A DNA stretch of 64,000 nucleotides from Colwellia sp. PAMC 20917 (GCF_001767295.1 NZ_CP014944.1:3410001-3474000), one strand, 5' to 3'. Positions 38,092 to 47,339 are shown, counted from the stretch's first letter. Notes: generated by a model not told the origin, from the letters alone. Translations and numbers: made by a program.

Positions 38092-40287
38092 ATGAAGAAA
38101 ATTATAATCGCTGTCACTATTTTTATTTCAGCCTGCTCTCAAAATCCAAAAGAAACAACAGAAGTAGAACTTTGGCAAGCAACCGCTGATAAAGTTACTA
38201 TCACGCGAGACAACTGGGGAATACCACATATTTATGGCTCTACAGATGCCGATGCTGTCTTTGGAATGATCTACGCGCAAGCGGAAGATGATTTTAATCG
38301 TATAGAAATTAATTTTTTAAACGCTATGGGACGTTTGGCTGAGGCAGAAGGTGAGTCGGAAATTTATCGTGATTTACGGATGAAATTATTTATTCGCCCT
38401 GATGAAATTAAAGCCATGTATGAAACAAGCCCGTTATGGTTAAAAAAACTGATGAATGCTTGGGCTGATGGTTTAAATTATTATTTGCACACCCACCCAC
38501 AGGTTAAACCTAAAGTACTGAAACGTTTTGAACCTTGGATGGCATTAACTTTTTCTGAAGGCAGTATTGGTGGTGACATTGAACGCGCGCGCCTTAACCG
38601 CTTAGAAAACTTCTATGGTGATAAAATAATCAATATTCCTGATGAAAAGCTCGACTTAACCAAAGAACCGCAAGGCTCCAATGGTTTTGCTATTGGTCCT
38701 AAAAATACAGCCTCGGGTAATGCAATGTTACTTATTAACCCTCATACTTCATTTTACTTTCGTGCAGAATTGCATATGAAAAGTGACGAGGGTCTGAATG
38801 CCTATGGTGCTGTTACTTGGGGGCAATTTTTTGTTTATCAGGGCTTTAATGAAAGAAATGGTTGGATGCATACCTCGACAGGCTCTGATTTTATTGATGA
38901 ATATTTAGAAACTGTAGAAGAGCGTGACGACGGGGTTTATTATTTTTATGATGATAAGTGGCTCAAAATGGCGACATCTGTTATCAGTATACCTTACAAA
39001 ACCTTTCTAGCGGATGGAGAAGAGGGTATGGCAACCAAGCAAGTCACTGCTTATCATTCCCATCATGGTCCTATTGTACGGGCCGAAGGTGATAAATGGG
39101 TGGCTATGGCTATTATGGAAGAGCCAATGAAGGCGCTGATACAATCTTACGAGCGTACTAAAACAGATGGTTTAGCAAGCTATAAGAAAAACATGGAATA
39201 CCATACTAACTCATCGAATAATACGGTTTATGCTGATGGTGATGGTAATATTGGCTTTTTCCATGGTAATTTCATCCCTAAACGAGATCCTACGTTTGAT
39301 TGGACTAAGCCTGTAGATGGCAGTACCTCAGCGACAGAGTGGCAAGGAATTCACAGCGTTGATGAATCAATAAATCAGTTTAACCCTAGTGTTGGTTGGC
39401 TACAAAATACGAATAACTGGCCATTCTCTATGAGTGGGGCACAAAGTCCTAAAAAAGCAGATTATCCATCATATATGTCTACTTATACTGAGAACCCTCG
39501 AGGTCTACATGCCCTTCGCGTTTTAGAAAACAGCAAGGATTTTACCCTTGATAGCCTAATAGCTGCTGCTTACGATAGTTATTTAACCGCTTTCGAACCA
39601 TTAATTCCGAGCTTAGTGAAAGCTTATGACAATGCTAAAGCTGAGGATAAAGTTGATTTAGCCGCTGCCATGAAGAAATTACAAGCATGGGACTTACGCT
39701 ATGCTGTTGATAGTGTCGAAACGTCTGTAGCAATTTATTGGGGACGTGAGTTAATGCGAATGTCTTCAGAACCTGCTCGTGCTAATAAAATAAATATTTA
39801 TGAATATATGGAGAATAAAACCTCAGCAACTGAGAAGCTAGATGCTTTACGTGCAGGTCTTGCTAAATTAACCGCTGATTTTGGTCAATGGGATATGGCG
39901 TGGGGGGAAATTAATCGCTTTCAACGAATAACAGGAGACATTGTACAGCCGTTTGATGATAACAAACCTAGTGTTCCTGTGGCATTTACTTCTGCGCGTT
40001 GGGGAAGTTTAGCGGCTTATGGTCAGCGTACCTTTAATGACTCAAAGAAAAACTATGGTACACGCGGTAACTCATTTGTCGCAGTTGTTAATTTTGGTAA
40101 AAAAATAACGGCAAAAGCCATAACGGCAGGTGGGCAGAGTGGTGATGTAAATTCGCCACATTTTGCTGATCAAGTAGCTGATTATTCCGATGGTGTTTTA
40201 CGTGACGTTTATTATTATGACACTGACATTAAAGCGAATACTGAGGAATATTATAGGCCTGGAACTAGAAAAAAGGTTAATAAATAA
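38092..40287 (+). CDS. Penicillin acylase family (Ntn-hydrolase) lipoprotein
   Basis: The product has 731 residues. It has a lipoprotein signal with the lipobox ISAC near residue 15, so the mature enzyme is probably anchored in the periplasm. The S45 family pattern is clear: ITRDNWGIPHIYGSTDADA near the start of the alpha region, then GSNGFAIGPKNTASG near residue 195, where the Ser of GSN would become the N-terminal nucleophile after autocleavage. HHGPIVRA and the WLQNTNNWPF segment also fit. Family members cleave amide bonds of beta-lactams, aculeacin or acyl-homoserine lactones. The substrate cannot be told from sequence. It is monocistronic with a long gene-free upstream region. Confidence 0.88.
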   Translation: MKKIIIAVTIFISACSQNPKETTEVELWQATADKVTITRDNWGIPHIYGSTDADAVFGMIYAQAEDDFNRIEINFLNAMGRLAEAEGESEIYRDLRMKLFIRPDEIKAMYETSPLWLKKLMNAWADGLNYYLHTHPQVKPKVLKRFEPWMALTFSEGSIGGDIERARLNRLENFYGDKIINIPDEKLDLTKEPQGSNGFAIGPKNTASGNAMLLINPHTSFYFRAELHMKSDEGLNAYGAVTWGQFFVYQGFNERNGWMHTSTGSDFIDEYLETVEERDDGVYYFYDDKWLKMATSVISIPYKTFLADGEEGMATKQVTAYHSHHGPIVRAEGDKWVAMAIMEEPMKALIQSYERTKTDGLASYKKNMEYHTNSSNNTVYADGDGNIGFFHGNFIPKRDPTFDWTKPVDGSTSATEWQGIHSVDESINQFNPSVGWLQNTNNWPFSMSGAQSPKKADYPSYMSTYTENPRGLHALRVLENSKDFTLDSLIAAAYDSYLTAFEPLIPSLVKAYDNAKAEDKVDLAAAMKKLQAWDLRYAVDSVETSVAIYWGRELMRMSSEPARANKINIYEYMENKTSATEKLDALRAGLAKLTADFGQWDMAWGEINRFQRITGDIVQPFDDNKPSVPVAFTSARWGSLAAYGQRTFNDSKKNYGTRGNSFVAVVNFGKKITAKAITAGGQSGDVNSPHFADQVADYSDGVLRDVYYYDTDIKANTEEYYRPGTRKKVNK

Positions 40288-40397
40288 CTATATTGAAACA
40301 CTTAAATTCAAAACATGAGGCAACACTTTGAATGACTCGCCACATTTGATGAATAAAAACGTCGAGAAAAAATACAGTGTGATATACATTTTTTATT

Positions 40398-40456
40398 GGT
40401 TGCGGATGGTGATAAAAACATTCTGTAAAACGTCATATATCACCGAAAATGCAACC
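40398..40456. repeat. Nested imperfect inverted repeat
   Basis: GGTTGC (40398-40403) pairs with GCAACC (40451-40456), and GGTGATA (40408-40414) with TATCACC (40438-40444). The spacers between the two stems differ (4 and 6 bases), giving an internal loop. It lies about 110 bases after the acylase stop. Confidence 0.5.
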
Positions 40457-40575
40457 ATCATTTTTAATCTTGTGACTGGCAGCAATGGTGGCTAAGCGGA
40501 CTACTTATTAAAATAAATTAAGATAGGCCGGCTTTGTGGTAAATGTGATCTGAAGAGATCAATCGGTCGTGATAT

Positions 40576-40610
40576 CGTCATGCTGATACTGAAATAAATT
40601 CAGCATGACG
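40576..40610. repeat. Perfect 11-bp hairpin at the head of the tandem array
   Basis: CGTCATGCTGA (40576-40586) is complementary to TCAGCATGACG (40600-40610), with a 13-base loop. The right arm is also the start of the first tandem unit. Confidence 0.8.
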
Positions 40611-40680
40611 TAGTTGGTATCAGCATCACGTAGTTGTTATAAGCATGACGTAGTTGGTATCAACATAACGTAGTTGGTAT
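40601..40680. repeat. 20-bp tandem repeat, four units
   Basis: Units at 40601-40620, 40621-40640, 40641-40660 and 40661-40680 follow the pattern CAGCATGACGTAGTTGGTAT with 1-3 changes each. A degraded fifth unit (40681-40700) runs into the stop codon of cobO. Confidence 0.85.
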
Positions 40681-40696
40681 CAATATGGCTGAGTTA

Positions 40697-41302
40697 TTAC
40701 CAATCAATACCTTTTTGTGCTTTTATATTATTATCAAAAGCATGTTTAATCGATTGCACTTCACTTACTGTATCAGCTAATTCTAAGAGTGAACGATGTG
40801 CGCCACGGCCTGTGGCTATTACATGTTGCATAGGCGGGCGATTAGCGATGGCGTCTAGTACCTCATCAAGGTCAAGGTATTTAAACGACAGCATGTAAGT
40901 CAGTTCATCAAGTAGCACAACATCAACGGTTTCGTCAGCTAATAGTTTTTTTGCTTCTTTCCAAACAAGTTGAGCAGCGGCAATATCGGTTGATTTATCT
41001 TGTGTATTCCAAGTAAACCCTGTTGCCATCACGTGAAAAGGTACGCCGAGCTTTTCTAGGACATTTCTTTCGCCACAAGCCCAAGTGCCTTTTATAAACT
41101 GAATGGCTGCTGCGTTTAGACCGTGTCCTACTGCGCGAGTTAGCGTGCCAAACCCTGATGTTGACTTACCCTTACCGTTACCTGTAATTACAATTAATAT
41201 ACCGCGTTCATCAGTGGCAGCATCAACTCTTGCATCAACTTTGTCTTTTACTTTTTGCATGCGTGCTTGGTGTTTTTCACTTTTTTGTGTTTCGTCGACC
41301 AT
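40697..41302 (-). CDS. btuR: Cob(I)yrinic acid a,c-diamide adenosyltransferase (corrinoid adenosyltransferase)
   Basis: BtuR/CobO transfers the adenosyl group of ATP to cob(I)alamin or its precursors to form coenzyme B12. The 201-residue protein has the P-loop ITGNGKGKSTSGFG near residue 36, the AVGHGLNAAAIQFIKG segment, VDVVLLDELTYML and VIATGRGAHRSLLELAD, all of the CobO/BtuR class. A cobalamin riboswitch lies upstream on the same strand. No other B12 gene is nearby, so it probably serves salvage of imported corrinoids. The stop lies inside the last degenerate unit of a 20-bp tandem repeat. Confidence 0.96.
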   Translation of the reverse strand: MVDETQKSEKHQARMQKVKDKVDARVDAATDERGILIVITGNGKGKSTSGFGTLTRAVGHGLNAAAIQFIKGTWACGERNVLEKLGVPFHVMATGFTWNTQDKSTDIAAAQLVWKEAKKLLADETVDVVLLDELTYMLSFKYLDLDEVLDAIANRPPMQHVIATGRGAHRSLLELADTVSEVQSIKHAFDNNIKAQKGIDW

Positions 41303-41359
41303 GAGTATTCCTATGGGTAATTATAGTTTTTTTAAAGAGGAGAAAAGGCAAGGCTAACG

Positions 41360-41376
41360 TTAAGGGGCTCCCTTAA
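41360..41376. repeat. 7-bp hairpin between riboswitch and btuR
   Basis: TTAAGGG/CCCTTAA with loop GCT. On the minus strand a T6 tract precedes it rather than follows it, so it is not a classic terminator for that strand. It may belong to the expression platform. Confidence 0.5.
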
Positions 41377-41437
41377 AAAATAGCAATTTACCGTGTATTC
41401 CCGCACGATTTTATTGATGTTAATGGTGGTGATCTTA

Positions 41438-41550
41438 TTGTGGATAGGTATGCTGACTCATCGAGCAACTCTTAAGTCACTGCAATTTACAGTTGCGGGA
41501 ACAGTCAAGGTTTCTCACCTTATTCCCTAAACACGTTTACGTTGCGTTAG
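41438..41550 (-). promoter_or_regulatory. Cobalamin riboswitch upstream of btuR
   Basis: Read on the minus strand, the segment shows the conserved cobalamin aptamer order: AGGGAATAAGGTGAGAAACC, then GACTGTTCCCGCAACTGTAA, then the B12 box GAGTCAGCATACCTATCC. The middle element is nearly identical to the aptamer consensus. It sits about 140-250 bases before the btuR start. An 8-mer downstream (41398-41405) is exactly complementary to TTCCCGCA of the core (41494-41501), a plausible switching interaction. Bound adenosylcobalamin would be expected to reduce btuR expression. Confidence 0.88.
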
Positions 41551-41651
41551 TTTACGAGATTTTTAATTATTTACAATATCTAGCGGTATTAAACACCATT
41601 GATTTTATGTTTTTGATAAATAGAATCTAAGGCAGGGAATTTTCAGTAATA

Positions 41652-41680
41652 AAAATGCCAACAATAGTTGTTGGCATTTT
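41652..41680 (-). terminator. Intrinsic terminator after the M13 peptidase gene
   Basis: A perfect 13-bp stem (41652-41664 with 41668-41680) has a 3-base loop and, on the minus strand, a T tract from the left arm. It lies 42 bases after the stop of the peptidase gene. Confidence 0.85.
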
Positions 41681-41721
41681 AGTGTTTTCTAATAATAACG
41701 TTATTTAATTAAGCCATTGGC

Positions 41722-43794
41722 TTACCAAATTTTTACACGTTTCTCAGGGGCGATATACATAGCATCACCTTCTTTAACGTTAAACGCTTTGTAGAATTCA
41801 GGCATGTTAGATAAAGAACCTAATGCACGGAACTCACCAGGTGAATGAGGGTCAGTTGCTACTTGATTACGTAATGATTTCTCAACCTTTTTTCCACGCC
41901 ATACTTGAGCAAAGCCCATGAAGAAACGTTGATCGCCAGTTAGTCCGTCAATTACCGGTGCTTCTTTACCATTTAATGAAGCAATATAAGCTTTATACGC
42001 GATAGTTACCCCTGATAAATCACCAATATTCTCGCCCAGTGTTAAAGAACCGTTTACATTTAAGTCTTCAAATACTGAATAGCCATCGTATTGTTTTACC
42101 AAGTCATCGGTGCGAACTTTAAAGGCCGCTAAATCTGCTTCAGTCCACCAGTTACGCATGTTACCGTCGCCATCATACTTACTCCCTTGGTCGTCAAATC
42201 CGTGACCCATTTCATGACCGATAACCGCGCCAATACCACCATAGTTAACCGCATCGTCAGCAGCTAAGTTGAAAAATGGTGGTTGTAATATGGCTGCAGG
42301 GAAAACAATTTCATTCTTAGTTGGATTGTAATAAGCATTAACAGTTTGCGGCGTCATGCCCCATTCTTGCTTATCAATTGGACCACCTAACTTAGCGACT
42401 TCTTTTTGATGAGAAACACTACCAGAACGCATTTTATTGCCAACTAAGTCATCACCTTTGATAACAAGTGCGGAGTAATCTTCCCACTTATTTGGGTAAC
42501 CAATTTTAGGATCAAAGCTTGCTAGTTTTACATGGGCAGCTTTTTTAGTTGAATCAGACATCCACTCTAGTTCATCAATACTTGCACCATATGCTCCGCG
42601 TAAGTTTTCAACAAGTTGTGTCATACGGGTTTTAGCTTCAGGCTTAAAGTGACGGCTCACATAAACTTTACCAATAACCTCACCTAAATTGCTGTTAACT
42701 ACGCCAACACCACGCTTCCACATTGGACGTTGTTCTTTTTGTCCTCTTAACTGCTGAGAATAAAAGTCAAAGTTTTCATTATCTAAGTCAGCGGTTAAAG
42801 AACCAGCAAAGTTACTTAAGGTATGGAAAGTTAAGTAAGTTTGCCAATCAGCTAATGGGGTTGCTGCAAATATTTCGCCAAAACCTTTAACAAATGAAGG
42901 TTGGTTAATAATGATGTCTTTTTGCGCTGATACGCCTTGAGCAGCAAGGTAAGCATTCCAGTTAAATGCATCAGTAACTGTATTTAAGTCAGCGACATCG
43001 AATTTATTGTAAGTTTTACTGCTGTCACGAGTTTCAATTTTTGTCCAATGAAAACCTGCTAATTTAGTTTCAATTGCCATGACCGTTTGCGCAGCAGCTT
43101 TACCGTTCTTCAAACCAGCTAAATTGAACATATTTTCAATATGAGCAACATAACCTTTACGCAATGCGGCAAAGCGTTCGGTTTCATCAAAGTAGTAATC
43201 TCTGTCGGGTAAGCCTAAACCTGTTTGCCAAATATGAGTGGCATAGCGAGTTGAGTCTTTACCGTCAACGCTAATATAAAACGCTAACGGACTACCGACA
43301 CCATTTTTTTGATTTTCACCAAAAAATGTTGCAAGTTCATTCTTGTCTTTTAAACCATTGATGCTATCAAATAATGGTTGAATAGGAGCCGTACCTGCAG
43401 TATTACGTGCATCCATGTTCATATATGAACGGAATAAGTCAGCTACTTTTTGTTCGTCGCTGCCCATTTTTAAATTTTCTGTTGCTGCTAATTCTTCAAT
43501 GATTACTTTTACATTGTCATCAGCTTCGTCACGTAAGTCATAAAAGGCACCAATTGACGTTTTGTCTCCAGGGATTTCATTAGCGTTCAACCAAGCACCG
43601 TTTACATAACGATAAAAGTTGTCTTGTGGACGAACTGATAAGTCCATTGTTGCTTTGTCGATACCTGAAGCTAATGCAGTTTTTTGCATGATCGGCATTT
43701 CTTGCTTAGTTGTCTCAGTGCTTTCTGGATTGTCGTTGCAAGCGGCAAGCAACAATAACGAAGAACAGACTGCACCTGTTATTATTTTTTTCAT
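41722..43794 (-). CDS. M13-family metallopeptidase (neprilysin/PepO-like) lipoprotein
   Basis: The product has 690 residues. A lipoprotein signal ends LLLLAAC near residue 19, so it is likely a periplasmic or outer-membrane lipoprotein. The zinc site HEMGH near residue 524 is in VIGHEMGHGFDDQGS, and the second part, ENIGDLSGV, supplies the third ligand Glu. NAYYNPTKNEIVFPAAILQP is the substrate-binding NAxY segment of M13. Such enzymes cleave small peptides. The C-terminus ends in VKIW, matching the CxxW-type end of the family without the Cys. It is monocistronic with a terminator at 41652. Confidence 0.94.
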   Translation of the reverse strand: MKKIITGAVCSSLLLLAACNDNPESTETTKQEMPIMQKTALASGIDKATMDLSVRPQDNFYRYVNGAWLNANEIPGDKTSIGAFYDLRDEADDNVKVIIEELAATENLKMGSDEQKVADLFRSYMNMDARNTAGTAPIQPLFDSINGLKDKNELATFFGENQKNGVGSPLAFYISVDGKDSTRYATHIWQTGLGLPDRDYYFDETERFAALRKGYVAHIENMFNLAGLKNGKAAAQTVMAIETKLAGFHWTKIETRDSSKTYNKFDVADLNTVTDAFNWNAYLAAQGVSAQKDIIINQPSFVKGFGEIFAATPLADWQTYLTFHTLSNFAGSLTADLDNENFDFYSQQLRGQKEQRPMWKRGVGVVNSNLGEVIGKVYVSRHFKPEAKTRMTQLVENLRGAYGASIDELEWMSDSTKKAAHVKLASFDPKIGYPNKWEDYSALVIKGDDLVGNKMRSGSVSHQKEVAKLGGPIDKQEWGMTPQTVNAYYNPTKNEIVFPAAILQPPFFNLAADDAVNYGGIGAVIGHEMGHGFDDQGSKYDGDGNMRNWWTEADLAAFKVRTDDLVKQYDGYSVFEDLNVNGSLTLGENIGDLSGVTIAYKAYIASLNGKEAPVIDGLTGDQRFFMGFAQVWRGKKVEKSLRNQVATDPHSPGEFRALGSLSNMPEFYKAFNVKEGDAMYIAPEKRVKIW

Positions 43795-44050
43795 GGTAAT
43801 CTCATTATTATTAAGTAAAGAATATGGTTATAAAATGGTAAACGCATTGATACTAAAGGGTTACAGGGCTTTTTACTAGATTTGGACATGAATTTTTACA
43901 TAATGTATCAGCAATGCCGTATTTTATTTTGTACATTAAGCCTGATGATTTTTTTATTTTTTTATTTAACTAATTGAAAATAAGCGTAATATTTTTCACT
44001 TTGATTTTTATCAATATTAATTATTGGCTTTTTTGCTGCCAAATAAAACA

Positions 44051-44080
44051 TTGACTGTGCTATGCTGTGGCTACTTATAG
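44051..44080 (+). promoter_or_regulatory. Sigma-70 promoter of lolCDE
   Basis: TTGACT (44051-44056) and TTATAG (44075-44080) are 18 bases apart, predicting a start about 40 bases before the lolC ATG. Confidence 0.5.
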
Positions 44081-44124
44081 AGTAATAGTTCTCTTACTGA
44101 ATAACATAAGATGAAGTTTAATTA

Positions 44125-45363
44125 ATGTTTCAACCCGTCAGTTTTTTCATTGGGCTACGCTATAGTCGTAGCCGTAAAAGTTCTGGATTTGTATCCTTTA
44201 TCACTTTTTTCTCCATTGTCGGTATCGTCCTGGGTGTCGCATCATTGATCACAGTTGTTTCCGTTATGGACGGTTTAGAAGGTGAACAAAAACGGAGAAT
44301 ATTGGGTCTAGTTCCCCATATTGTCGTCGCCAATCAACCTCAGCAAAACAAAAACAATGCTTTACCTACATGGCAAATCCTACGTGAACAATTATTACTT
44401 ACGCCTAAAGTTAAAGAAGTTACTCCTTTGTTGGAAAGTGAAGCACTCATACAAGCTAATTCTGGCGCATTACGCGGTGTACTCATTCAAGGAATCATGC
44501 CTGAATTCGAGCTGCACAATATTGTTAATAACTCTATGGTATCAGGACATTTAGATAATCTATCGACACAGAGCTTTGCCATTGTTATCGGACAGTCGTT
44601 AGCAAGGCAACTTGATGTCGATTTGGGTGATAAAATACGTTTAACACTGCCTAATAAAACCGTCTTTACCCCAATGGGGAGAATTCCGGTGCAACGCACT
44701 TTTACCATCGCTGGTATTTTTAGTGTTGGCTCACAAGTTGATGAAGGACTGGTCTATATTCACAGTAAAGATGGCGCAAAACTTCATCGACAAAGAGGTG
44801 ATGGCGTTGAAAAACTTCGTTTTTATCTTGATGATGCTTTTGCTGCTGAGCAAGTGGTCAAACGTTTAAAACAACAATATCCACAGTATGATTTTACGAC
44901 ATGGCGCGATACTCAAGGCGCTTTATTTTCTGCTGTGCGCATGGAAAAAAATATGATGTGGTTGATGTTGAGCTTAATTATAGCCGTTGCCGCATTTAAT
45001 ATTGTTTCCGCTTTAGTGATGGTTGTTATCGAAAAAAAGGGTGAAATTAGTATTTTGCAAACACTTGGGCTAGATCGTCTTGGCGTGGTAAAAATATTTA
45101 TTACTCAAGGTTTAGTTAATGGTTTTTGGGGCGTCACTATCGGTACTGTGGTTGGCGCCATACTAACCTTAAATTTAAATACTATATTTACCCTTCTCGG
45201 TGTTAATTTATTGGGAGCAGGGCAGTCTTTGCCCGTCGAACTATCAGTGAACAATGTGTTTAGTATTATTTTATCAGCGTTAGCGATGAGTTTTATTGCT
45301 ACATTATATCCCGCTTATCAGGCTTCTTTAACAGAGCCTGCCGAGGTTTTACGAAATGAGTAA
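44125..45363 (+). CDS. lolC: Lipoprotein-releasing ABC transporter permease LolC
   Basis: LolC is one of the two membrane subunits that extract outer-membrane lipoproteins from the inner membrane and hand them to LolA. The 412-residue protein starts FFIGLRYSRSRKSSGFVSFIT, then has an N-terminal helix, a large periplasmic domain and three C-terminal helices (about 270-400) with the FtsX-type NIVSALVMVVIEKKGEISIL segment. It ends ATLYPAYQASLTEPAEVLR. Its stop overlaps the lolD start by 8 bases. Confidence 0.96.
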   Translation: MFQPVSFFIGLRYSRSRKSSGFVSFITFFSIVGIVLGVASLITVVSVMDGLEGEQKRRILGLVPHIVVANQPQQNKNNALPTWQILREQLLLTPKVKEVTPLLESEALIQANSGALRGVLIQGIMPEFELHNIVNNSMVSGHLDNLSTQSFAIVIGQSLARQLDVDLGDKIRLTLPNKTVFTPMGRIPVQRTFTIAGIFSVGSQVDEGLVYIHSKDGAKLHRQRGDGVEKLRFYLDDAFAAEQVVKRLKQQYPQYDFTTWRDTQGALFSAVRMEKNMMWLMLSLIIAVAAFNIVSALVMVVIEKKGEISILQTLGLDRLGVVKIFITQGLVNGFWGVTIGTVVGAILTLNLNTIFTLLGVNLLGAGQSLPVELSVNNVFSIILSALAMSFIATLYPAYQASLTEPAEVLRNE

Positions 45364-46039
45364 AGGTTTACTTTGTCAGCAATTATCAAAGTCATATTAT
45401 CAAGGTAGCATTGAAACCAAAGTCTTAGACGGGCTTGATTTGTCAGTAGACGCGGGTGAACTTGTTGCTATAGTGGGAAGCTCTGGTTGTGGTAAAAGTA
45501 CATTTTTACATATAGCTGGAGCACTAGATTCTCCGTCTTCAGGGCAGGTTTTTATTAGCGGTGTTGATATCCACCAGTTATCTGACAAGCAACGTGCTAA
45601 ATTTCGCAATAAACATATTGGTTTTATTTATCAATTCCATCATTTAATGATGGAGTTTTCAGCACAAGAAAACGTGGCAATGCCTTTACTGATTCGCGGG
45701 GATTCACCTAAAGCGGCCCTAGCTGCTGCACAAGAAATGCTCACACAGGTTGGGTTAAGTCATCGCTTTGAGCACCGGCCCTCAGCGCTTTCTGGTGGTG
45801 AACGTCAACGTGTCGCTATTGCTCGGGCATTAGTGACTAAACCTTCGTTAATATTAGCTGATGAACCAACAGGGAATTTAGACTTTGATACTGCAGAGCA
45901 AATATATCAGTTATTACGTGACCTTAATAAAACGGTAAACACCAGTTTTGTTATTGTTACCCATGACTTAATACTTGCTGCCAGAATGGATCGCCAACTA
46001 CGTTTATCGCACGGCCGGTTAGCGCCCCTTGAAAGTTAA
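45356..46039 (+). CDS. lolD: Lipoprotein-releasing ABC transporter ATPase LolD
   Basis: LolD powers lipoprotein release by the LolCDE complex. The 227-residue protein has the Walker A motif GSSGCGKST near residue 41, LSGGERQRVAIARAL as the ABC signature and LILADEPTGNLD as Walker B. The FIYQFHHLMMEFSAQENVAMP segment is the LolD-specific Q-loop region. It is translationally coupled to lolC; lolE follows after 10 bases. Confidence 0.97.
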   Translation: MSKGLLCQQLSKSYYQGSIETKVLDGLDLSVDAGELVAIVGSSGCGKSTFLHIAGALDSPSSGQVFISGVDIHQLSDKQRAKFRNKHIGFIYQFHHLMMEFSAQENVAMPLLIRGDSPKAALAAAQEMLTQVGLSHRFEHRPSALSGGERQRVAIARALVTKPSLILADEPTGNLDFDTAEQIYQLLRDLNKTVNTSFVIVTHDLILAARMDRQLRLSHGRLAPLES

Positions 46040-46049
46040 GGCTTTTTAA

Positions 46050-47339
46050 ATGACCCAATCATTAAGTTTATTTTTAGGCTTACGTTATGTGCGTAGCCGA
46101 AACGGTAATGGCTTCTCTTCGTTTATCTCAGCATCTTCCACTATCGGTATTGCGCTTGGTGTAATGGTATTGATTATTGTGCTCTCAGCAATGAACGGTT
46201 TCGAGCGAGCATTAGCGCAACATTTGCTGTCGGTTATCCCTCACGGCGAGCTAATTGCTGTTAATACGCCGATAGATAACTGGCAAAAACACGTGGCTAA
46301 AGCACAACAACATCCGCAAGTGATAGCCGCAGCACCCGTGATAAAACTTACCGGTATGATGCAACATGGCAGTGAACTCAAAGCTGTTGCTGTGCGTGGT
46401 GTCGATGTAAAGTTAGAACAGCAAGTTTCTACTATTGCCGATTATATGATTGCCGGTAGCTGGCAAGCGATCGTCGATAATGAAAATACCGAAACCCCTA
46501 CGGTCGGTGTTGTTATTGGCTCGGGAGTTGCAAAAAAATTACAACTTGAATTAGGCGACGCACTACAATTGTTACTATCGAGTGTTATTGTCCAAAAAAG
46601 TAACCAGCAAGCGAGTGCTAAATTTCCGGTGCCGGTTAAGCACCAAGTCAACGTTGTTGGCATTTTTAAATTTGGCGGTACGATTGACGAAAACTCTGTA
46701 TATCTTTCACTTGAGCATGCCGAAAAAATGGTGAATCTCGAGAAGGGGCAAGTTCAGGGAATTCGCATAAAAGTAGCTGATGTTTTTCAAGCGCCCCAGG
46801 TAACACGTGATGTTGCTTATAGCTTTGATGATACTTATGTTGCCATTTATGATTGGACACGAAGTCACGGCCATATTTTTAATGATATACAGCTTGTGCG
46901 CTTAGTGATGTTTATTGTCTTAATATTAGTCATAGCGGTAGCAAGTTTTAATATTGTTTCAACGCTTATCATGGCGGTAAATGAGAAAAAAGGTGATATC
47001 GCTATTTTAAAAACTATGGGGGCACCAGCGAGCGTTATAATGATGACCTTTATGTTTCAAGGACTGGTTAATGGAGTCGTGGGTTGTCTAGTGGGGACAG
47101 TGTTAGGTATTGTTATCTCATTAAATTTAACTGATATTGTTACTGCAGTAGAAACACTTCTGAACGTAAAAGTGTTATCAGGTGATATCTATTTTATCGA
47201 CTTTCTTCCCACTCACTTAAGCCAAGCTGATGTTGTAATCACTGTTTGTACGGCTTTACTGATGAGTCTACTGGCGACTATTTACCCCGCATGGCAAGCA
47301 ACTAAGGTTGAGCCAGCGCAGGTGTTAGGACAAATGTAG
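46050..47339 (+). CDS. lolE: Lipoprotein-releasing ABC transporter permease LolE
   Basis: LolE is the second permease of the Lol complex. The 429-residue protein starts SLFLGLRYVRSRNGNGFSSF and shares the layout of LolC: one N-terminal helix, a long periplasmic domain and three C-terminal helices with NIVSTLIMAVNEKKGDIAIL. It ends ATIYPAWQATKVEPAQVLG. Two divergent permease genes, rather than a single LolF, match the gammaproteobacterial arrangement. Confidence 0.96.
   Translation: MTQSLSLFLGLRYVRSRNGNGFSSFISASSTIGIALGVMVLIIVLSAMNGFERALAQHLLSVIPHGELIAVNTPIDNWQKHVAKAQQHPQVIAAAPVIKLTGMMQHGSELKAVAVRGVDVKLEQQVSTIADYMIAGSWQAIVDNENTETPTVGVVIGSGVAKKLQLELGDALQLLLSSVIVQKSNQQASAKFPVPVKHQVNVVGIFKFGGTIDENSVYLSLEHAEKMVNLEKGQVQGIRIKVADVFQAPQVTRDVAYSFDDTYVAIYDWTRSHGHIFNDIQLVRLVMFIVLILVIAVASFNIVSTLIMAVNEKKGDIAILKTMGAPASVIMMTFMFQGLVNGVVGCLVGTVLGIVISLNLTDIVTAVETLLNVKVLSGDIYFIDFLPTHLSQADVVITVCTALLMSLLATIYPAWQATKVEPAQVLGQM

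Larger units (their letters stand above)
40288..40696. other. Repeat-rich gap between the acylase gene and cobO
   Basis: The two genes converge here. The gap contains a nested imperfect inverted repeat (40398-40456), a perfect hairpin (40576-40610) and a 20-bp tandem array (40601-40680). No coding sequence is recognised. Confidence 0.6.

Noticed and set aside
40601-40700. CRISPR array
   Set aside because: Units are directly adjacent with no spacers, only 20 bp long, and no cas genes are nearby.
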